DNA from: S5-327 sp965116015
Lineage (GTDB): Bacteria; Chloroflexota; Dehalococcoidia; Lucifugimonadales; Australimonadaceae
Reading direction: 5' to 3'
NCBI GenBank assembly: GCA_965116015.1
Contig: OZ220477.1
Coordinates: forward strand, 62,001-126,000
DNA length: 64,000 bases
Shown: positions 1 through 12,500 of the stretch, in pieces
Position numbering within the stretch: the first letter of the stretch is position 1
Layout: each line of letters begins with the position of its first letter
The notes under the pieces: model-generated
What the model saw: the letters and a program-made list of their open reading frames with translations, nothing else
Databases searched by the model: none
What the model was told of the DNA's origin: nothing
Position numbers and translations under genes: made by a program

Positions 1-3000
1 GCCGCTGGCGTCGCCCACAAGTTCAAGATCCGCGCCAAGAACTCCGCCGGCGCCGGCGTCGCCTCCGCAGAGGCGACCGCATCCCCCACCGCCCCCCTCA
101 TAATCCTCTTCGCAACCGGCGGCAACGGGCAGGCGACCCTCAGATGGGAGCTAACCGGCCCCCTCGCGCCCTCTCCCTCGTTCTCCGCTTGGGAAGTGGC
201 CCACGGGAGGGCGAATGGTAACTTTGGCTCAAGAACGCTGATATCCGGCGCAACCGCCTCCACCAGAACACACACGCTAACCGGCCTTGCCAACGAGCAT
301 AACTACAGGGCCAGCCTCACGATAACCCCCCGCTCCCTGGCCGGCGCAGGGAAACCAGGGAGAGACTGGTCGGGATACTCAACCGAGCCGACATTCACAG
401 TCTCCGCCTCCTCCCCCAGCCCCACGGCCACCCCCGCCGCTCCCGCCGGCTTCACCGCCTCGGGAATCGGCGGCAGCGCAACCATCTCCTGGACAGACCC
501 CGACGACGATTCCATCTCCTACTGGCAATATCGCCACAAGAGAAACGGCCGAACCTACGGAAACTGGACAACCATCACCTCCTCCAACAGAAACACAACA
601 TCCCACCATATCAGCGGCCTCACCCCCGGAACGCCCTACACCTTCCAGGTCCGCGCCGTCAACGCTGCCGGCTACGGAGCCGCCCCCACAGCCCAAACCG
701 CCACCCCCACCTCCGCCTCTACTCCCACCCCTACCCCCACTCCCACCGACACCCCCACCCCCACCCCCACCCCCACCCCCACCCCCACCCCAATCCCAAC
801 CCTCGCGCCCAGACCCGCCACCCTCTCCGTCACCGCAGCAGAAGACACCATCAGCCTCGCCTGGACCCTTGCCGAACCTAATGACAACATCTACAGCTGG
901 ACATATCGATGGAGAGTCACAGGAGCAGATACCTGGAACGAGTCGCTCTTTTGGCGCACATACGGGAGCTCCACTCGCGCTTGGGATTCCCCGCTCTCCA
1001 CATCAAGCGCTCCCCACGGCCAACCCCGCGAGTATCAGGTCCGGTCGTTCTTCCCTCTCAACGGTCTCGAATTCACCCCCACCGGAAGCCCCTGGTCACC
1101 CTCCGCCATCGTAAGAGTCGTCAACGCCAACAACACCCCCACACCCACCCCCTTCCCCGCCGTCCCCACCCCTGCCGCCCCCGCCGGATTCACCGCCACG
1201 CCCGGCGACGGCAAAGCAACCCTCGCCTGGACAGACCCGGATAACGACTCCATCTTCAGATGGGAGTACCAGCAGAAGAAAGGCGCCGCCGGCGCCTACG
1301 GCAAATGGATAATCATCCCCTTCTCCGACGCCGACACGACAACCTACGACGTCCCCAGCCTCGACGACGGAACCCTCTACGCATTCAAGATCCGCGCCGT
1401 CAACGTCGACGGCCCCGGCCCCGCATCCGCAGAGAAAACCGCAATGACCTCCGGAACGCCTCCTACTCCCACCCACACCCCCACTCCCACTCACACTCCC
1501 ACTAACACGCCCACCCCCACTCACACTCCCACCCCTAGTCCCACTCCCACCCCCACCCCTGGCCCCACTCCCACCCCCACCCCAACGCCGTCGCACGACG
1601 TTACAGTCAGGCTTCATGGCCAACAAGGCCTGGTGCAGGAAGTGCTCGATGCCGCCAGCGGTTTCCAGGTAACCTTCACAACTATCACGATAAACGTGTC
1701 CCTGCCTCCCGGTAAGACCTCTGTCCGGCTGCGGGTGCATGTGGGTACTTCGAGCGGCAGCCCCGTCTACCGCCTGCATACGTTGGCGGTAGGCTCCCAC
1801 GCCGCCTCCGGTCAACTGGCCGACGTCAGCTTTGGTTACAGGTTGACTATCAACGTGAATGCGGCCCCCACCCCCACTCCCACCGGAATGCCCCCTGCCC
1901 CCACCAACACTCCCACCCCGATGTCGCCTCCCACCCCCACTCCCACTCCCACGCCGGACGGCGAGCAGCCGCCGTCCACGAACACGCCCACCCCCACCCC
2001 AACTGCAACGCACACCCCCACCCCGACTGCCACGCACACCCCAACCCCTGCCCCCACGAACACTCCCACCCCCACGCCCACCAACACCCCAACCCCCACC
2101 CCGACCCCCACAGCCACTCACACCCCCACCCCCACGCCGACGCCCACCCCCGCCCCCATCGCCGCCACCCCGACCGGACTCGCCGCCACCCCCGGCTACG
2201 CCCAGGTAACCCTCACCTGGACCAACCCCAACAACCCAACAATCACCGGCTACCAACTCCGCCAGAAGAAAGGCGATGACGCCTGGGCCGACTGGACCGA
2301 CATCGACCCCTCCGACGCAACCACCGTAACCCACGCCGTAACCGGCCTCGACAACGGCAGCGAGTACCGATTCCGCATCCGCGCCGTCAACTCAGGAGGC
2401 CAGAGCGGCCAATCCGAAGCCGTCTCCGCCACCCCCGACGCCTCTGCTCCCACGCCCACCCCAACTCCCACGCCCACCAACACGCCGACTCCCACCCCCA
2501 CCCCCACCGACACGCCCACCCCAATGCCCACCGACACGCCCACCCAAGCCCCGCCGACGGCCACTCCCACGCCTGCCCCTGGAACAACCCCCGCCCCCAC
2601 GCCAGCGCCGCCAACGCCCACCCCAACCCCCACCAACACACCCACTCCAACGCCCACCCCAGCCCCCACGCCAACCCCTGATCCTTCAGCAACCCTCACC
2701 CCGACTCCCATCCCCACTCCCATCCCCACTCCCACCCCCACCCCCGACAGCCGGGTCAGCATCAGCGGCAGAACCATCACCCGCCAGGCCACCCCAACCC
2801 CCACCCCAGCCCCCACCCCCGTTCCAACCGCAATGCCAACCGCAGTTCCCACCGCGACGCCTACGGCAACGCCAACAGCGATGCCCACCCCTGTCCCCAC
2901 TGCAATGCCGCCAACGGCGATGCCCACTGTAGCCCCGCGCCCGACGGCGACTCCCGCTCCGCGCCCAACGGCCGCCCCAACCCCGATGCCCACGGCCACC

Positions 3001-3339
3001 CCCACTCCGCCCCCAACGGCCGCCCCAACCCCGCGCCCGACGGCCGCCCCAACCCCGCCCCCAACGGCCACCCTAACCCCGCCCCCAACGGCCACCCCAA
3101 CCCCGCCCCCCACGGCCACCCCAACCCCGCCCCCGACCGCGACCCCCATCCCGATGCCCACGGCGACCCCGACCTCCACGCCCACCCCCACCCCCAGACC
3201 GACGCCGACTCCAACCCTCGCGCCGACGCCTGAAGGCGGAGGCGTATTCTCCGGCGCCGCCGTCCCGTTGGCCGTCGGAGGCGCCGCAATCGTCCTCATC
3301 GCCGCTGGCGGCGCTGCCGTCTACCTCTACCGCCGCTAA
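1..3339 (+). CDS. Fibronectin-III-like / Thr-Pro-rich surface protein, 5' end outside window
   Basis: The reading frame is open from the first base, so the protein begins left of the window; 1,112 residues are visible. It reads as about six beta-sandwich modules of fibronectin-III type (repeated W-x-Y, GLxPGxxYxFQVRAVN and TATP signatures), separated by long Thr-Pro linkers. One different module (about 1594-1860, starting SHDVTVRLHG) has no copy in the downstream paralogue. The C-terminus carries ISGRTITRQATP, a long Pro/Thr/Ala stalk, PEGGGVFSGAAVPL, one hydrophobic helix and a short Arg tail, so it should be membrane-anchored with most of the chain outside. It is a paralogue of the next gene. 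Adhesion or envelope architecture is inferred from composition; no catalytic motif was seen. A GTG at 196 is not the real start, because homology continues upstream of it. Confidence 0.85.
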   Translation, partial: AAGVAHKFKIRAKNSAGAGVASAEATASPTAPLIILFATGGNGQATLRWELTGPLAPSPSFSAWEVAHGRANGNFGSRTLISGATASTRTHTLTGLANEHNYRASLTITPRSLAGAGKPGRDWSGYSTEPTFTVSASSPSPTATPAAPAGFTASGIGGSATISWTDPDDDSISYWQYRHKRNGRTYGNWTTITSSNRNTTSHHISGLTPGTPYTFQVRAVNAAGYGAAPTAQTATPTSASTPTPTPTPTDTPTPTPTPTPTPTPIPTLAPRPATLSVTAAEDTISLAWTLAEPNDNIYSWTYRWRVTGADTWNESLFWRTYGSSTRAWDSPLSTSSAPHGQPREYQVRSFFPLNGLEFTPTGSPWSPSAIVRVVNANNTPTPTPFPAVPTPAAPAGFTATPGDGKATLAWTDPDNDSIFRWEYQQKKGAAGAYGKWIIIPFSDADTTTYDVPSLDDGTLYAFKIRAVNVDGPGPASAEKTAMTSGTPPTPTHTPTPTHTPTNTPTPTHTPTPSPTPTPTPGPTPTPTPTPSHDVTVRLHGQQGLVQEVLDAASGFQVTFTTITINVSLPPGKTSVRLRVHVGTSSGSPVYRLHTLAVGSHAASGQLADVSFGYRLTINVNAAPTPTPTGMPPAPTNTPTPMSPPTPTPTPTPDGEQPPSTNTPTPTPTATHTPTPTATHTPTPAPTNTPTPTPTNTPTPTPTPTATHTPTPTPTPTPAPIAATPTGLAATPGYAQVTLTWTNPNNPTITGYQLRQKKGDDAWADWTDIDPSDATTVTHAVTGLDNGSEYRFRIRAVNSGGQSGQSEAVSATPDASAPTPTPTPTPTNTPTPTPTPTDTPTPMPTDTPTQAPPTATPTPAPGTTPAPTPAPPTPTPTPTNTPTPTPTPAPTPTPDPSATLTPTPIPTPIPTPTPTPDSRVSISGRTITRQATPTPTPAPTPVPTAMPTAVPTATPTATPTAMPTPVPTAMPPTAMPTVAPRPTATPAPRPTAAPTPMPTATPTPPPTAAPTPRPTAAPTPPPTATLTPPPTATPTPPPTATPTPPPTATPIPMPTATPTSTPTPTPRPTPTPTLAPTPEGGGVFSGAAVPLAVGGAAIVLIAAGGAAVYLYRR

Positions 3340-3427
3340 CGCCAGCGCCTGGGCGCAACTCTTCATCACAAAGGCGCAAAAGCGCTAAACTCCGCGGAAC
3401 TCGCCCTGAAACTCCCTAATCCCCCTC

Positions 3428-3458
3428 TTGACAAACGGGGGGGGGGGGGGGGTAAACT
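3428..3458 (+). promoter_or_regulatory. Promoter with 16-G tract in the -35/-10 spacer (phase-variation candidate)
   Basis: A perfect TTGACA lies at 3428-3433 and a TATAAT-like TAAACT (4 of 6) at 3453-3458. The 19-nt spacer contains an uninterrupted run of 16 G (3437-3452). Transcription would start near 3465 and give a leader of about 110 nt before the giant surface-protein gene. Poly-G tracts in this position switch outer-membrane genes such as neisserial porA by slipped-strand mispairing. A spacer of 19 is longer than the optimal 17, so this molecule may represent a low-expression state. The C5/G5 edges (3421-3425 and the tract) could also form a hairpin ending the upstream transcript. Tract length may be an assembly estimate. 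Confidence 0.55.
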
Positions 3459-3575
3459 GCATGCCGCGGCTTGCGGCCTGATCGCAGCCCCGCAACCACC
3501 CCTGCATGCGCCCGCGCAAAAAACGACCGCTCGCGACAAAGGACTCACGCGCCCCGCCTGAGGGATAACAACAAG

Positions 3576-6500
3576 ATGAAATCGCTGCTCGCCCGTTACG
3601 ACGGAAACCGACCCCTCCACTGGATCATCCCCCTCTCCGCCATCCTCCTCTCCGCCATCCTCCTCGCGTTGATCCTCATCCCCCCCAGCCGCGTCGGCGC
3701 CGCCATCCTCGATCCACTCCTCAGCCAGGCCGCAACCCCCACAGCCCCAACCGGACTCTCAGCCTCCGCAGGCTCCAGCAAAGTAACCCTCTCCTGGACC
3801 AACCCCAACGACAGCTCCATCACCTACTACGAATACCAACAGAAAGTAGGAACCAACAACTACGGCTCCTGGGCCGAGATCCCCAACTCTCACAAAGACA
3901 CAACATCCGCCGAGATACTCCAACTCGCCGCCGGCGTAGCCCACGCCTTCAAGATCCGCGCCAGGAACTCCTCCGGCGCCGGCGCCGCCTCCGCAGAAGT
4001 AACCGCAACCCCCACCGCTCCCACCATCACCCTCTTCGCAGTCGCAGGCAATAGAAAAGCAGACCTCCGCTGGGAGCTCAGCGGCCCCCTTCCCCCATCC
4101 CCCGCTTTCGCCAGCTGGGAAGTCTCCACCCGCAGCGCAGTCCGTGGCTCCAGCAATACTTGGACCGACTGGACCACAAGAACGGCGATCTCCGGCGCAG
4201 CCGCCTCCACCCGAACCCACACCCTCGCTTTCACAACTCAGGAAAACGACCTGGACAAGAGCGCCTCCATCTCCATAACCCCCCGATCTCTCGCCGCCGC
4301 GCCCGCGTCAGGCTCGCAGGCAGGCAACGCGGGATTCTCGAACGAGCCGCAGTTCTACGTCTCCTTCTGGACCCCTCTCCCCACGGCGACCCCTGCCGCC
4401 CCCGCCGGCTTCACCGCCTCCGCAGGCGTTGCAAGGGCAACCCTGCGCTGGACCAACCCCAACGACAGCAACATCACCGACTGGCAGTACCGCCACAAGA
4501 GAGGCGGCCGCTCCTACGGAGCCTGGACAACCATCCCCGGCTCCGACAAAGACACAACATCCCGCACGATAACCGGCCTCGCCGGGGGCGAGGCCTACAC
4601 CTTCCAGGTTCGCGCCGTCAACGTAGCCGGCTACGGCGCCGCATCCTCAGAACAGGACGCCACCCCCGCCGCTCCCCCCACCCCAACCCCCACTGCAACA
4701 GCCACTCCCACTCCCACCCCCGCCCCCACCCCCACCCCCGCCGCCAGCAACTCCGCCCTTCCCACCCCAGCAGGCCTCGAGGCCGCCCCGGGCCCCAGCA
4801 GCGTAACCCTAACCTGGACCAACCCCAAAGACGACGACATCGACTGGTACGAGTATCAGCAGCAAGTAGACTCCGCCCCCTACGGCTTCTGGACAGAGAT
4901 ACCCAACTCCCACAACGGCACAACATCCGCCGAGATAACCGGCCTCGCCGCCGGGGTAGAGCACAAGTTCAAGATCCGCGCCAGGAACGCCGACGGCGCC
5001 GGCGCCGCCTCCGCAGAGGCGACCGCCACCCCCGCCGCCCCGACCTTAACCCTCTTCGGAGTCGCAGGCAACGGACACGTGAAGCTCCGCTGGGAGTTCA
5101 GCGGCCCCCTCCCCCCATCCCCCGCTGTAACCAGCTGGGAACTCTCCACCCGCAATCGCATTAGGCCCGGCGTCTGGGCCGCCTGGACCACAAGAACAGC
5201 GATCTCCGGCGCAACCGCCTCCACCCGAACACACACCGTAACCGGCCTCGGCAACCAGATAAACACCCAGGCCTCGCTCTCCATAACCCCCCGATCCCTC
5301 GTCAGCGCCCCGTCGTCAGGCTCGCAGTCAGGCAATCCAGGATTCTCGACCGAACCAGTGTTCTACCCCTCCTCCTCCTCCCCAGCCCCAACGGCGACCC
5401 CTGCCGCTCCTCCCAGCCTCACCTTCAGGCAAGTGCGCAGAACAAGGGTAACCCTCGACTGGACCAGATCCACCGACAGAAGAATCACCGTCTGGCAGTA
5501 CCGCCAGAAGCGAGACGGACGAACCTACGGACCCTGGACAACCATCTCCGGCTCCATCTTCGACACATATTCCCACAGGGTTACCGGCCTGATTCCCGGC
5601 TCGGCCTACACCTTCCAGGTCCGCGCCGTCAACGCAGCCGGCTACGGCTCACCATCCGCAGAGAAAACCGTCGCCACCACCCCCCTCCCCACTCCCACCC
5701 CAACCAACATCCCAACTCCCACCCCAACCAACACCCCAACTCCCCTCCCTCCGCCCACAGCTACCGCCCTCGACTTCCTCACGGGAAGAGCCAGCGCAAC
5801 GAAGATCCAATTAGACAGGGGCGGCAACGTCCCCCCTCCCCTGGGCGACGCCGACAACGAATCCAGCGACTCGAACTCCCTGATCGGATGGTTCGACGAA
5901 AGAAACAGCATCCCCGAAAAAACCGACCCCGGCGAAGATTCCCCCAGATGCCTCGAAGTGGCTACGGGAGAACGGCACGTCTACCTCGCCTACAGCTGGA
6001 GCCCCGGATCGAAAGCCGTCGTCAACCCCCCTCCCGGAACCCAAAGCGGTGTGTCAGGCTGGTACCCCGACATCTCCTATAGCGTCGGTATAGCACAAGT
6101 CGACCAGCACACCTACCGCCCCCGCTCCCAGGGCGGCTGGGCCAGAACCGGTGTGGATCTGGGGACTGGCAGTACCTCTAGCAGCCCGTCGAATCCCGCC
6201 ACCGTCGACTACTGGGACGGCCCCGATTGGTCACGTGATGCGACCACCCACAACGATATCCTCGAGGTGTATCTCAACGTTCTCCCAGGATCCTCCTTCC
6301 CTGTCGATGTCTCCATCGTAGCCAAAGCCCCCTCTCTCCCGGACACCACCTACACCATAACCCTCTCACGGGACTGCGACGCTGCCAGGGCCGCTGCCCC
6401 CGTCTCCACAACCGCCGCCCTCGACCTCCTCTCCGCAAGAACCAGCGCCAGCCCCCCCGCAAGCTCAGACAAACCCCCTATCGGCGACCCGGACGACGAG

Positions 6501-9500
6501 GCGGGCGATGACAACACCCTCCAGGGATGGTTCGACGCAAGACACCTGAGCCCCCGCAGAGCAGACCCCGGCGAAACACGCGCGCGATGCCTCGAAATCC
6601 CCACAGCCCAACCCTACGTCTACCTCGCCTACAGCTGGGCCCCCGGAACGAAAGCAGTCGTCAACCTCCCCAGCAAGGGAGGAGCCATCCAGGGCTGGTA
6701 CGACCCCTGGAAAAATAAACTCAATGACGGTTTCGACTATTTCTTGGGACAAAGAGACATTCAGCAGTTCGCCTACAGAGACGATGTCACTGGACCCCTC
6801 GGGGTGAGAATCGCCCCCATCTTCCTGCCGAGGGCGGGGACCCCTACTAGCCCTATGCCCTCCACCGTCGACTACTGGGACGGGGATTCTAGCGGCGCCA
6901 ATATGTGGACTCACAACGATGTCCTCGAGGTGATGTTCGAGGTTCCCAGCAACTCCACCTTCCCAGTGAATATGACCATCGAAGCCAAAGACCCCGACCG
7001 CACAGACGCCACCTACACCATAACCCTCTCCCGAAACTGCCCCGACCCTGCCCCAACGCCCACCCCCACTCCCTCCCCCACCCCCATCCCCACCCCTAGC
7101 ATCCCCACCGGACTCGCCGCCGACGCTGGCGACGCGCAAGTCACGCTCACCTGGACCAACCCCAACAATCCCACAATCACCGGCTACCAACTCCGCCGGC
7201 AGAAAGGCGCCGCCGCCTGGACCGACTGGCTCAACATCGACCCCTCCGACGCATCCACCATAACTCACACCGTAACCGGCCTCGAAAACGGCGCCAGCTA
7301 CCGATTCCGCATCCGCGCCGTCAACCCCGGAGGCGAGAGCGACCAATCAGTCGCCGTCTCCGCCACCCCCCAGCCCGCCGCAACCCCCACCCCGATACCC
7401 ACCCCCGGAACTCCCACCGGAATCGCCGCCGACGCTGGCGACGCGCAAGTCACGCTCACCTGGACCAACCCCAACGACGCCACAATCACCGGCTACCGAT
7501 TCCGCCAGCAGAAAGGCGGCGACGCCTGGAGCGACTGGGCCGACATCGACCCCTCCGACGCAACCACCGTGATGTACGTCGTAACCGGCCTCGAGAACGG
7601 CGCCAGCTACCGGTTCCGCATCCGCGCCGTCAACCCCGGAGGCGAGAGCGACCAATCAGTCGTCGTCTCAGCCACCCCCCAGCCCGCCGCAACCCCAACC
7701 CCCACCCCCGCGCCGACGGACACCCCCACCCCAGAGCCGCCTACCCCCACCCATACTCCCACTCCCTCCGGCCCCCCTCCCACCCCCACTCCCGTCGCGC
7801 CAACACCCACCCCTGTGCCCTCCTTAGTCGTCGCCGTCGCCCCCACAGGCCTCTCCGCAACCCCCGGCCCCAGCAGCGTAACCCTCGAGTGGACCAACCC
7901 CAACGACAGCGCCATCGACTACTACGAATACCAGCAGAAAGTAGGAGCCAATAACTACGGCCCCTGGGCCGAGATCCCCAACTCCCACAAAGACACAACC
8001 TCCGCCGAGATACTCGAACTCGCCGCAGGCGTCGTCCACGCCTTCAAGATCCGCGCCAGAAACTCCTCCGGCGCCGGCGCCGAATCCGCCGAAGCAACCG
8101 CAACCCCCGCCGCCCCCCTCATTACCCTCTTCGCAGTCGCAGGCAGCGGAAAAGTAGACCTCAGCTGGGAACTAACCGGCCCCCTCCCGCCCACCCCTGC
8201 CTTCACCGCCTGGCAAGTCGCCTTCAAGAGAGCGACCGACCCCTGGGGCGCGAAAACCACCATAGCCAGCGCAACCGGCGCAACCAGAACATACACAACC
8301 CAAACCATCACCAATGAACGAACGTACCTGGCGACCGTCTCTATCCTTCCCGCAGCCCTCGCCGGCAACGGCGGAGTCTCGAACCAGGTGGAATTCTACT
8401 CCTCGGCCCACACCCCCATCCCCACCGCAGCCCCCGACGCCCCCGACGGCTTCATCGCCTCCCCAAGCGACGGCAAAGTAACTCTCTACTGGACCGGCTA
8501 CTGGACCGACCCCGACGACGGCTCCACCCTCGGCTGGCAGTACCGCCACAAGAGAAACGGCCGCTCCTACGGCCCCTGGACAGACATCCCCCGCCCCGAC
8601 GACGACGACATAGACCCCGACGAGGAAACAATAGCCCACGAACTCTCCGACCTCACCCCAGGCTCCCCCTACACCTTCCAGGTCCGCGCCGTCAACGCAG
8701 CCGGCTACGGAACCGCATCCCCCGAACAAACCGCCGTCCCCAGCAACGCATCCCTCGACTTCCTCACCGCGTCAGTCGGCGCCGCGCCCGCCGATTCCGG
8801 CAGCCTCCCTCCAACCCTCGGCGACCCAGCCAATGAAAATAGCGACGCCAACACCCTCCTGGGATGGTTCGACGAAAAAGACCTCGCCCCCATCAAGATA
8901 GATCCAGGCGAAGCAACCCCCCGATGCCTCGAAGTCCCCGCGGGAATCAACTACTTCATCTTCATCAACTTCAGCTGGGGCGGCGATGGAACGAAAGCCG
9001 TCGTCAACCTCCCCATACGCGGAGGCGCCATACAAGGGTGGTACGAGCCCTGGATGAACACCAAAAACAACGGCTTCGACTATTTCGTAGGACGAGGCCA
9101 GATACGCTACTACTCCCACGAACCCGACGAGAGCGGCGACTGGACCAGAACATCCCAGGACCTGACCAGGGCGGGAACCCCCGGCGGCCCCGATCCCAGC
9201 ATGGTCGAGTACTGGGACGGAACAGCCGGTGATATCAAGCACGAACACGTCGCCGCAGTAGCGTTCACCCCTCAAGCCGGCTCCACCTTCCCCGTCGACG
9301 TCACTATCGAAGCCAAAAACCCCAACCTCGAAGACTCCACCTACACCATAACCATCTCACGAGACTGCCCCGACCCCGAACCCACTCCCACGCCCACCCA
9401 CACCCCCACGCCTACCCCCACCCACACCCCCACCCACACTCCCACCCCCACTCCCACTCCCACCCCCATCCCCACCCCCGGAACTCCCGCCGGGCTTGCC

Positions 9501-12500
9501 GCCACCGCGGGCAACACGCAGGTAACCCTGCGCTGGAACAACCCCAACGACGCCACCATCACCGGCTACCGATTCCGCCAGCAGAAAGGCGGCGACGCCT
9601 GGACCGACTGGGCCGACATCGACCCCTCCGACGCAACCACCGTAACCTACACCGTAACCGGCCTCGAGAACGGCGCCAGCTACCGATTCCGCATCCGCGC
9701 CGTCAACCCCGGAGGCGAGAGCGACCAATCAGTCGCCGTCTCAGCCACCCCCCAGCTCCCCCCAACCCCCACCCCAACCTCCACCCACACACCCACCCCC
9801 ATCCCCACCCCCGCAGCCCCAACAGGACTCTCCGCCGCCGCCGGCTCCAGCAAGGTAACCCTCTCCTGGACCAACCCCAACAACGCCGCCATCGACTACT
9901 ACGAATACCAGCAGAAAGTAGGCGCCGGAAACTACGGCTCCTGGGCCGAGATCCCCAACTCCCACGCAGGAACAACGTCCGCCGAGATAACCGGCCTCGC
10001 CGCGGGAGTCGCCCACGCCTTCAAGATCCGCGCCAGGAACTCCGCCGGCGAAAGCGCCGCATCCGCAGAAGTAACCGCAACCCCCGCCGCCCCATCCATA
10101 ACCCTCTTCGTAACCGCAGGCAACGGACAAGCAACCCTCAACTGGGAGCTCAGCGGCCCCCTTCCCCCATCCCCCGCTTTCACCAGCTGGGAACTCTCCA
10201 CCCGCGACAAATCCACCGGCGACTGGGGCGACTGGACCACAAGAACAGCGATCTCCGGCGCAACCTCCTCCACCCGAACCCACACCCTGACGAGCGTGCG
10301 CAACGAAACAGACCACCAAGCCTCGATCTCCATAACCCCCCGATCTCTCGCCGCCGCGCCGACATCCGGCTCCCAGTCCGGCAACGTGGGATTCTCGAAC
10401 GAGCCGCAGTTCTACCCCTCGCTCTACCCCGGCGGCTCCGCTCCGGCGGCGACCCCTGCCGCTCCCACCGGCTTCGCCGCTAGGGCGGCAGGCCCCGGCA
10501 GGATATCCCTCAGCTGGAACTCCGCCGAATCCGACAGAACCATCAACGGGTGGCAGTATCGCCACAAGAGAGGCGGGCGCTCCTACGGCGATTGGGTGAG
10601 CATCCCCCGTACCGGCTTCACAACAAAGGGGCATACGGTTAGCGGCCTCGTCGGCGGCGCCTCGTACGCCTTCCAGGTTCGCGCCGTCAACATCGCCGGC
10701 TACGGAGCCGTATCCGCAGAAGCAACCGCCGCCACCACATCCCCCCCGATTCCCACCCCCACCCCCACGCCAGCGGACACGCCCACCCCCACGCCAGCGG
10801 ACACCCCCACCCCCACGCCGACGGACACCCCCACCCCCACGCCAGCGGACACCCCCACCCCCACGCCAGCGGACACCCCCACCCCCACGCCAGCGGACAC
10901 GCCCACCCCCACGCCAGCGGACACGCCCACCCCCACGCCAGCGGACACGCCCACCCCCACGCACACTCCCACTCACACTCCCACTCCCACCCACACCCCC
11001 ACCCACACCCCCACCCCCACCCACACTCCCACCCCCACCCACACCCCCACCCCGATACCCACCCCCGGAACTCCCACCGGAATCGCCGCCGACGCTGGCG
11101 ACGCGCAAGTCACGCTCACCTGGACCAACCCCAACGACGCCACAATCACCGGCTACCGATTCCGCCAGCAGAAAGGCGGCGACGCCTGGAGCGACTGGGC
11201 CGACATCGACCCCTCCGACGCAACCACCGTGATGTACGTCGTAACCGGCCTCGAGAACGGCGCCAGCTACCGGTTCCGCATCCGCGCCGTCAACCCCGGA
11301 GGCGAGAGCGCCCAATCAGTCGCCGTCTCGGCCACCCCCCAGCCCGCGGCCACCCCCACCCCTACCCCCACCCCGGACGCCTCCGCTCCCACCGCCGCAA
11401 CCTTCGACTTCCTCACCGGAAAGATCGGCTCCGCCCCGCCCCGGGAGCTCACAGGCTCAGAGCTCCCGCCCTTCGGCGACGCCGATGGCGAGGCGAGCGA
11501 CACGAATACCCTGCTCGGATGGTTCGACGCGAGAGAAGCCACCCCAGAGAAAGCCGACCCGGGCGAAGACATCCCCCGGTGTCTGGAATTCCCGACGACG
11601 GGAGGACAGACGCACATCTACATCGCCTACAGCTACGGCGCCGCAGGGACAAAAGCCGTCGTCAACCTCCCCATAAAGGGAGGCGCTATCCAGGGGTGGT
11701 TCGAGCCCTGGAAGAACACGCGTAGCGACGGCTTCGACTACTTTGTGGGAGTCGGAGATATCGTGCAACACTCCTACAAGTACAAGAGCTCCACCAGATC
11801 TTGGGAAGCGCTAGCCCAGGATCTCCCCCGCGCCGGAACCGGCTCCAGCCCGGCTCCCAGCACGACCCAGTTCTGGGAGGGGGGAGCCACTGTAATCACG
11901 CACGGCGAGATCGCCGAGGTGGTGTTCATAGTCAACAGCGGCTCCACCTTCCCTGTGGACATGACGCTCGTAGCCAAAGCCCCGAGCCTCGAAGACACCA
12001 CCTACACCATAACCCTCTCGCGCGACTGCGACGCCACCAGAGCCACCCCCACGCCCACCCCCACCCCCTCGACTCCCGCCACCAACACCCCCACCCCCAC
12101 GCCAGTGGACACGCCCACCCCCACGCCGACGGACACGCCCACCCCCACGCCAGCGGACACGCCCACCCCCACGCCAGCGGACACGCCCACCCCCACGCCA
12201 GCGGACACCCCTACCCCCACGCCAGCGGACACCCCCACCCCCACGCACACTCCCACTCCCACTCACACTCCCACTCACACCCACACCCCCACCCCCACCC
12301 CCACCCCGATACCCACCCCCGGAACTCCCACCGGAATCGCCGCCGACGCTGGCGACGCGCAAGTCACGCTCACCTGGACCAACCCCAACGACGCCACAAT
12401 CACCGGCTACCGATTCCGCCAGCAGAAAGGCGGCGACGCCTGGAGCGACTGGGCCGACATCGACCCCTCCGACGCAACCACCGTGATGTACGTCGTAACC

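Noticed and set aside
1096..3299. Gly/Val-rich minus-strand frames opposite the Thr-Pro linkers
   Set aside because: Complement of ACN/CCN codon repeats; present opposite every linker and without starts or ribosome sites of note.
3437..3452. G16 tract as a pure assembly gap artefact
   Set aside because: Not fully excluded, but its exact placement between a perfect -35 and a -10-like element makes a functional tract the better reading; its length remains uncertain.
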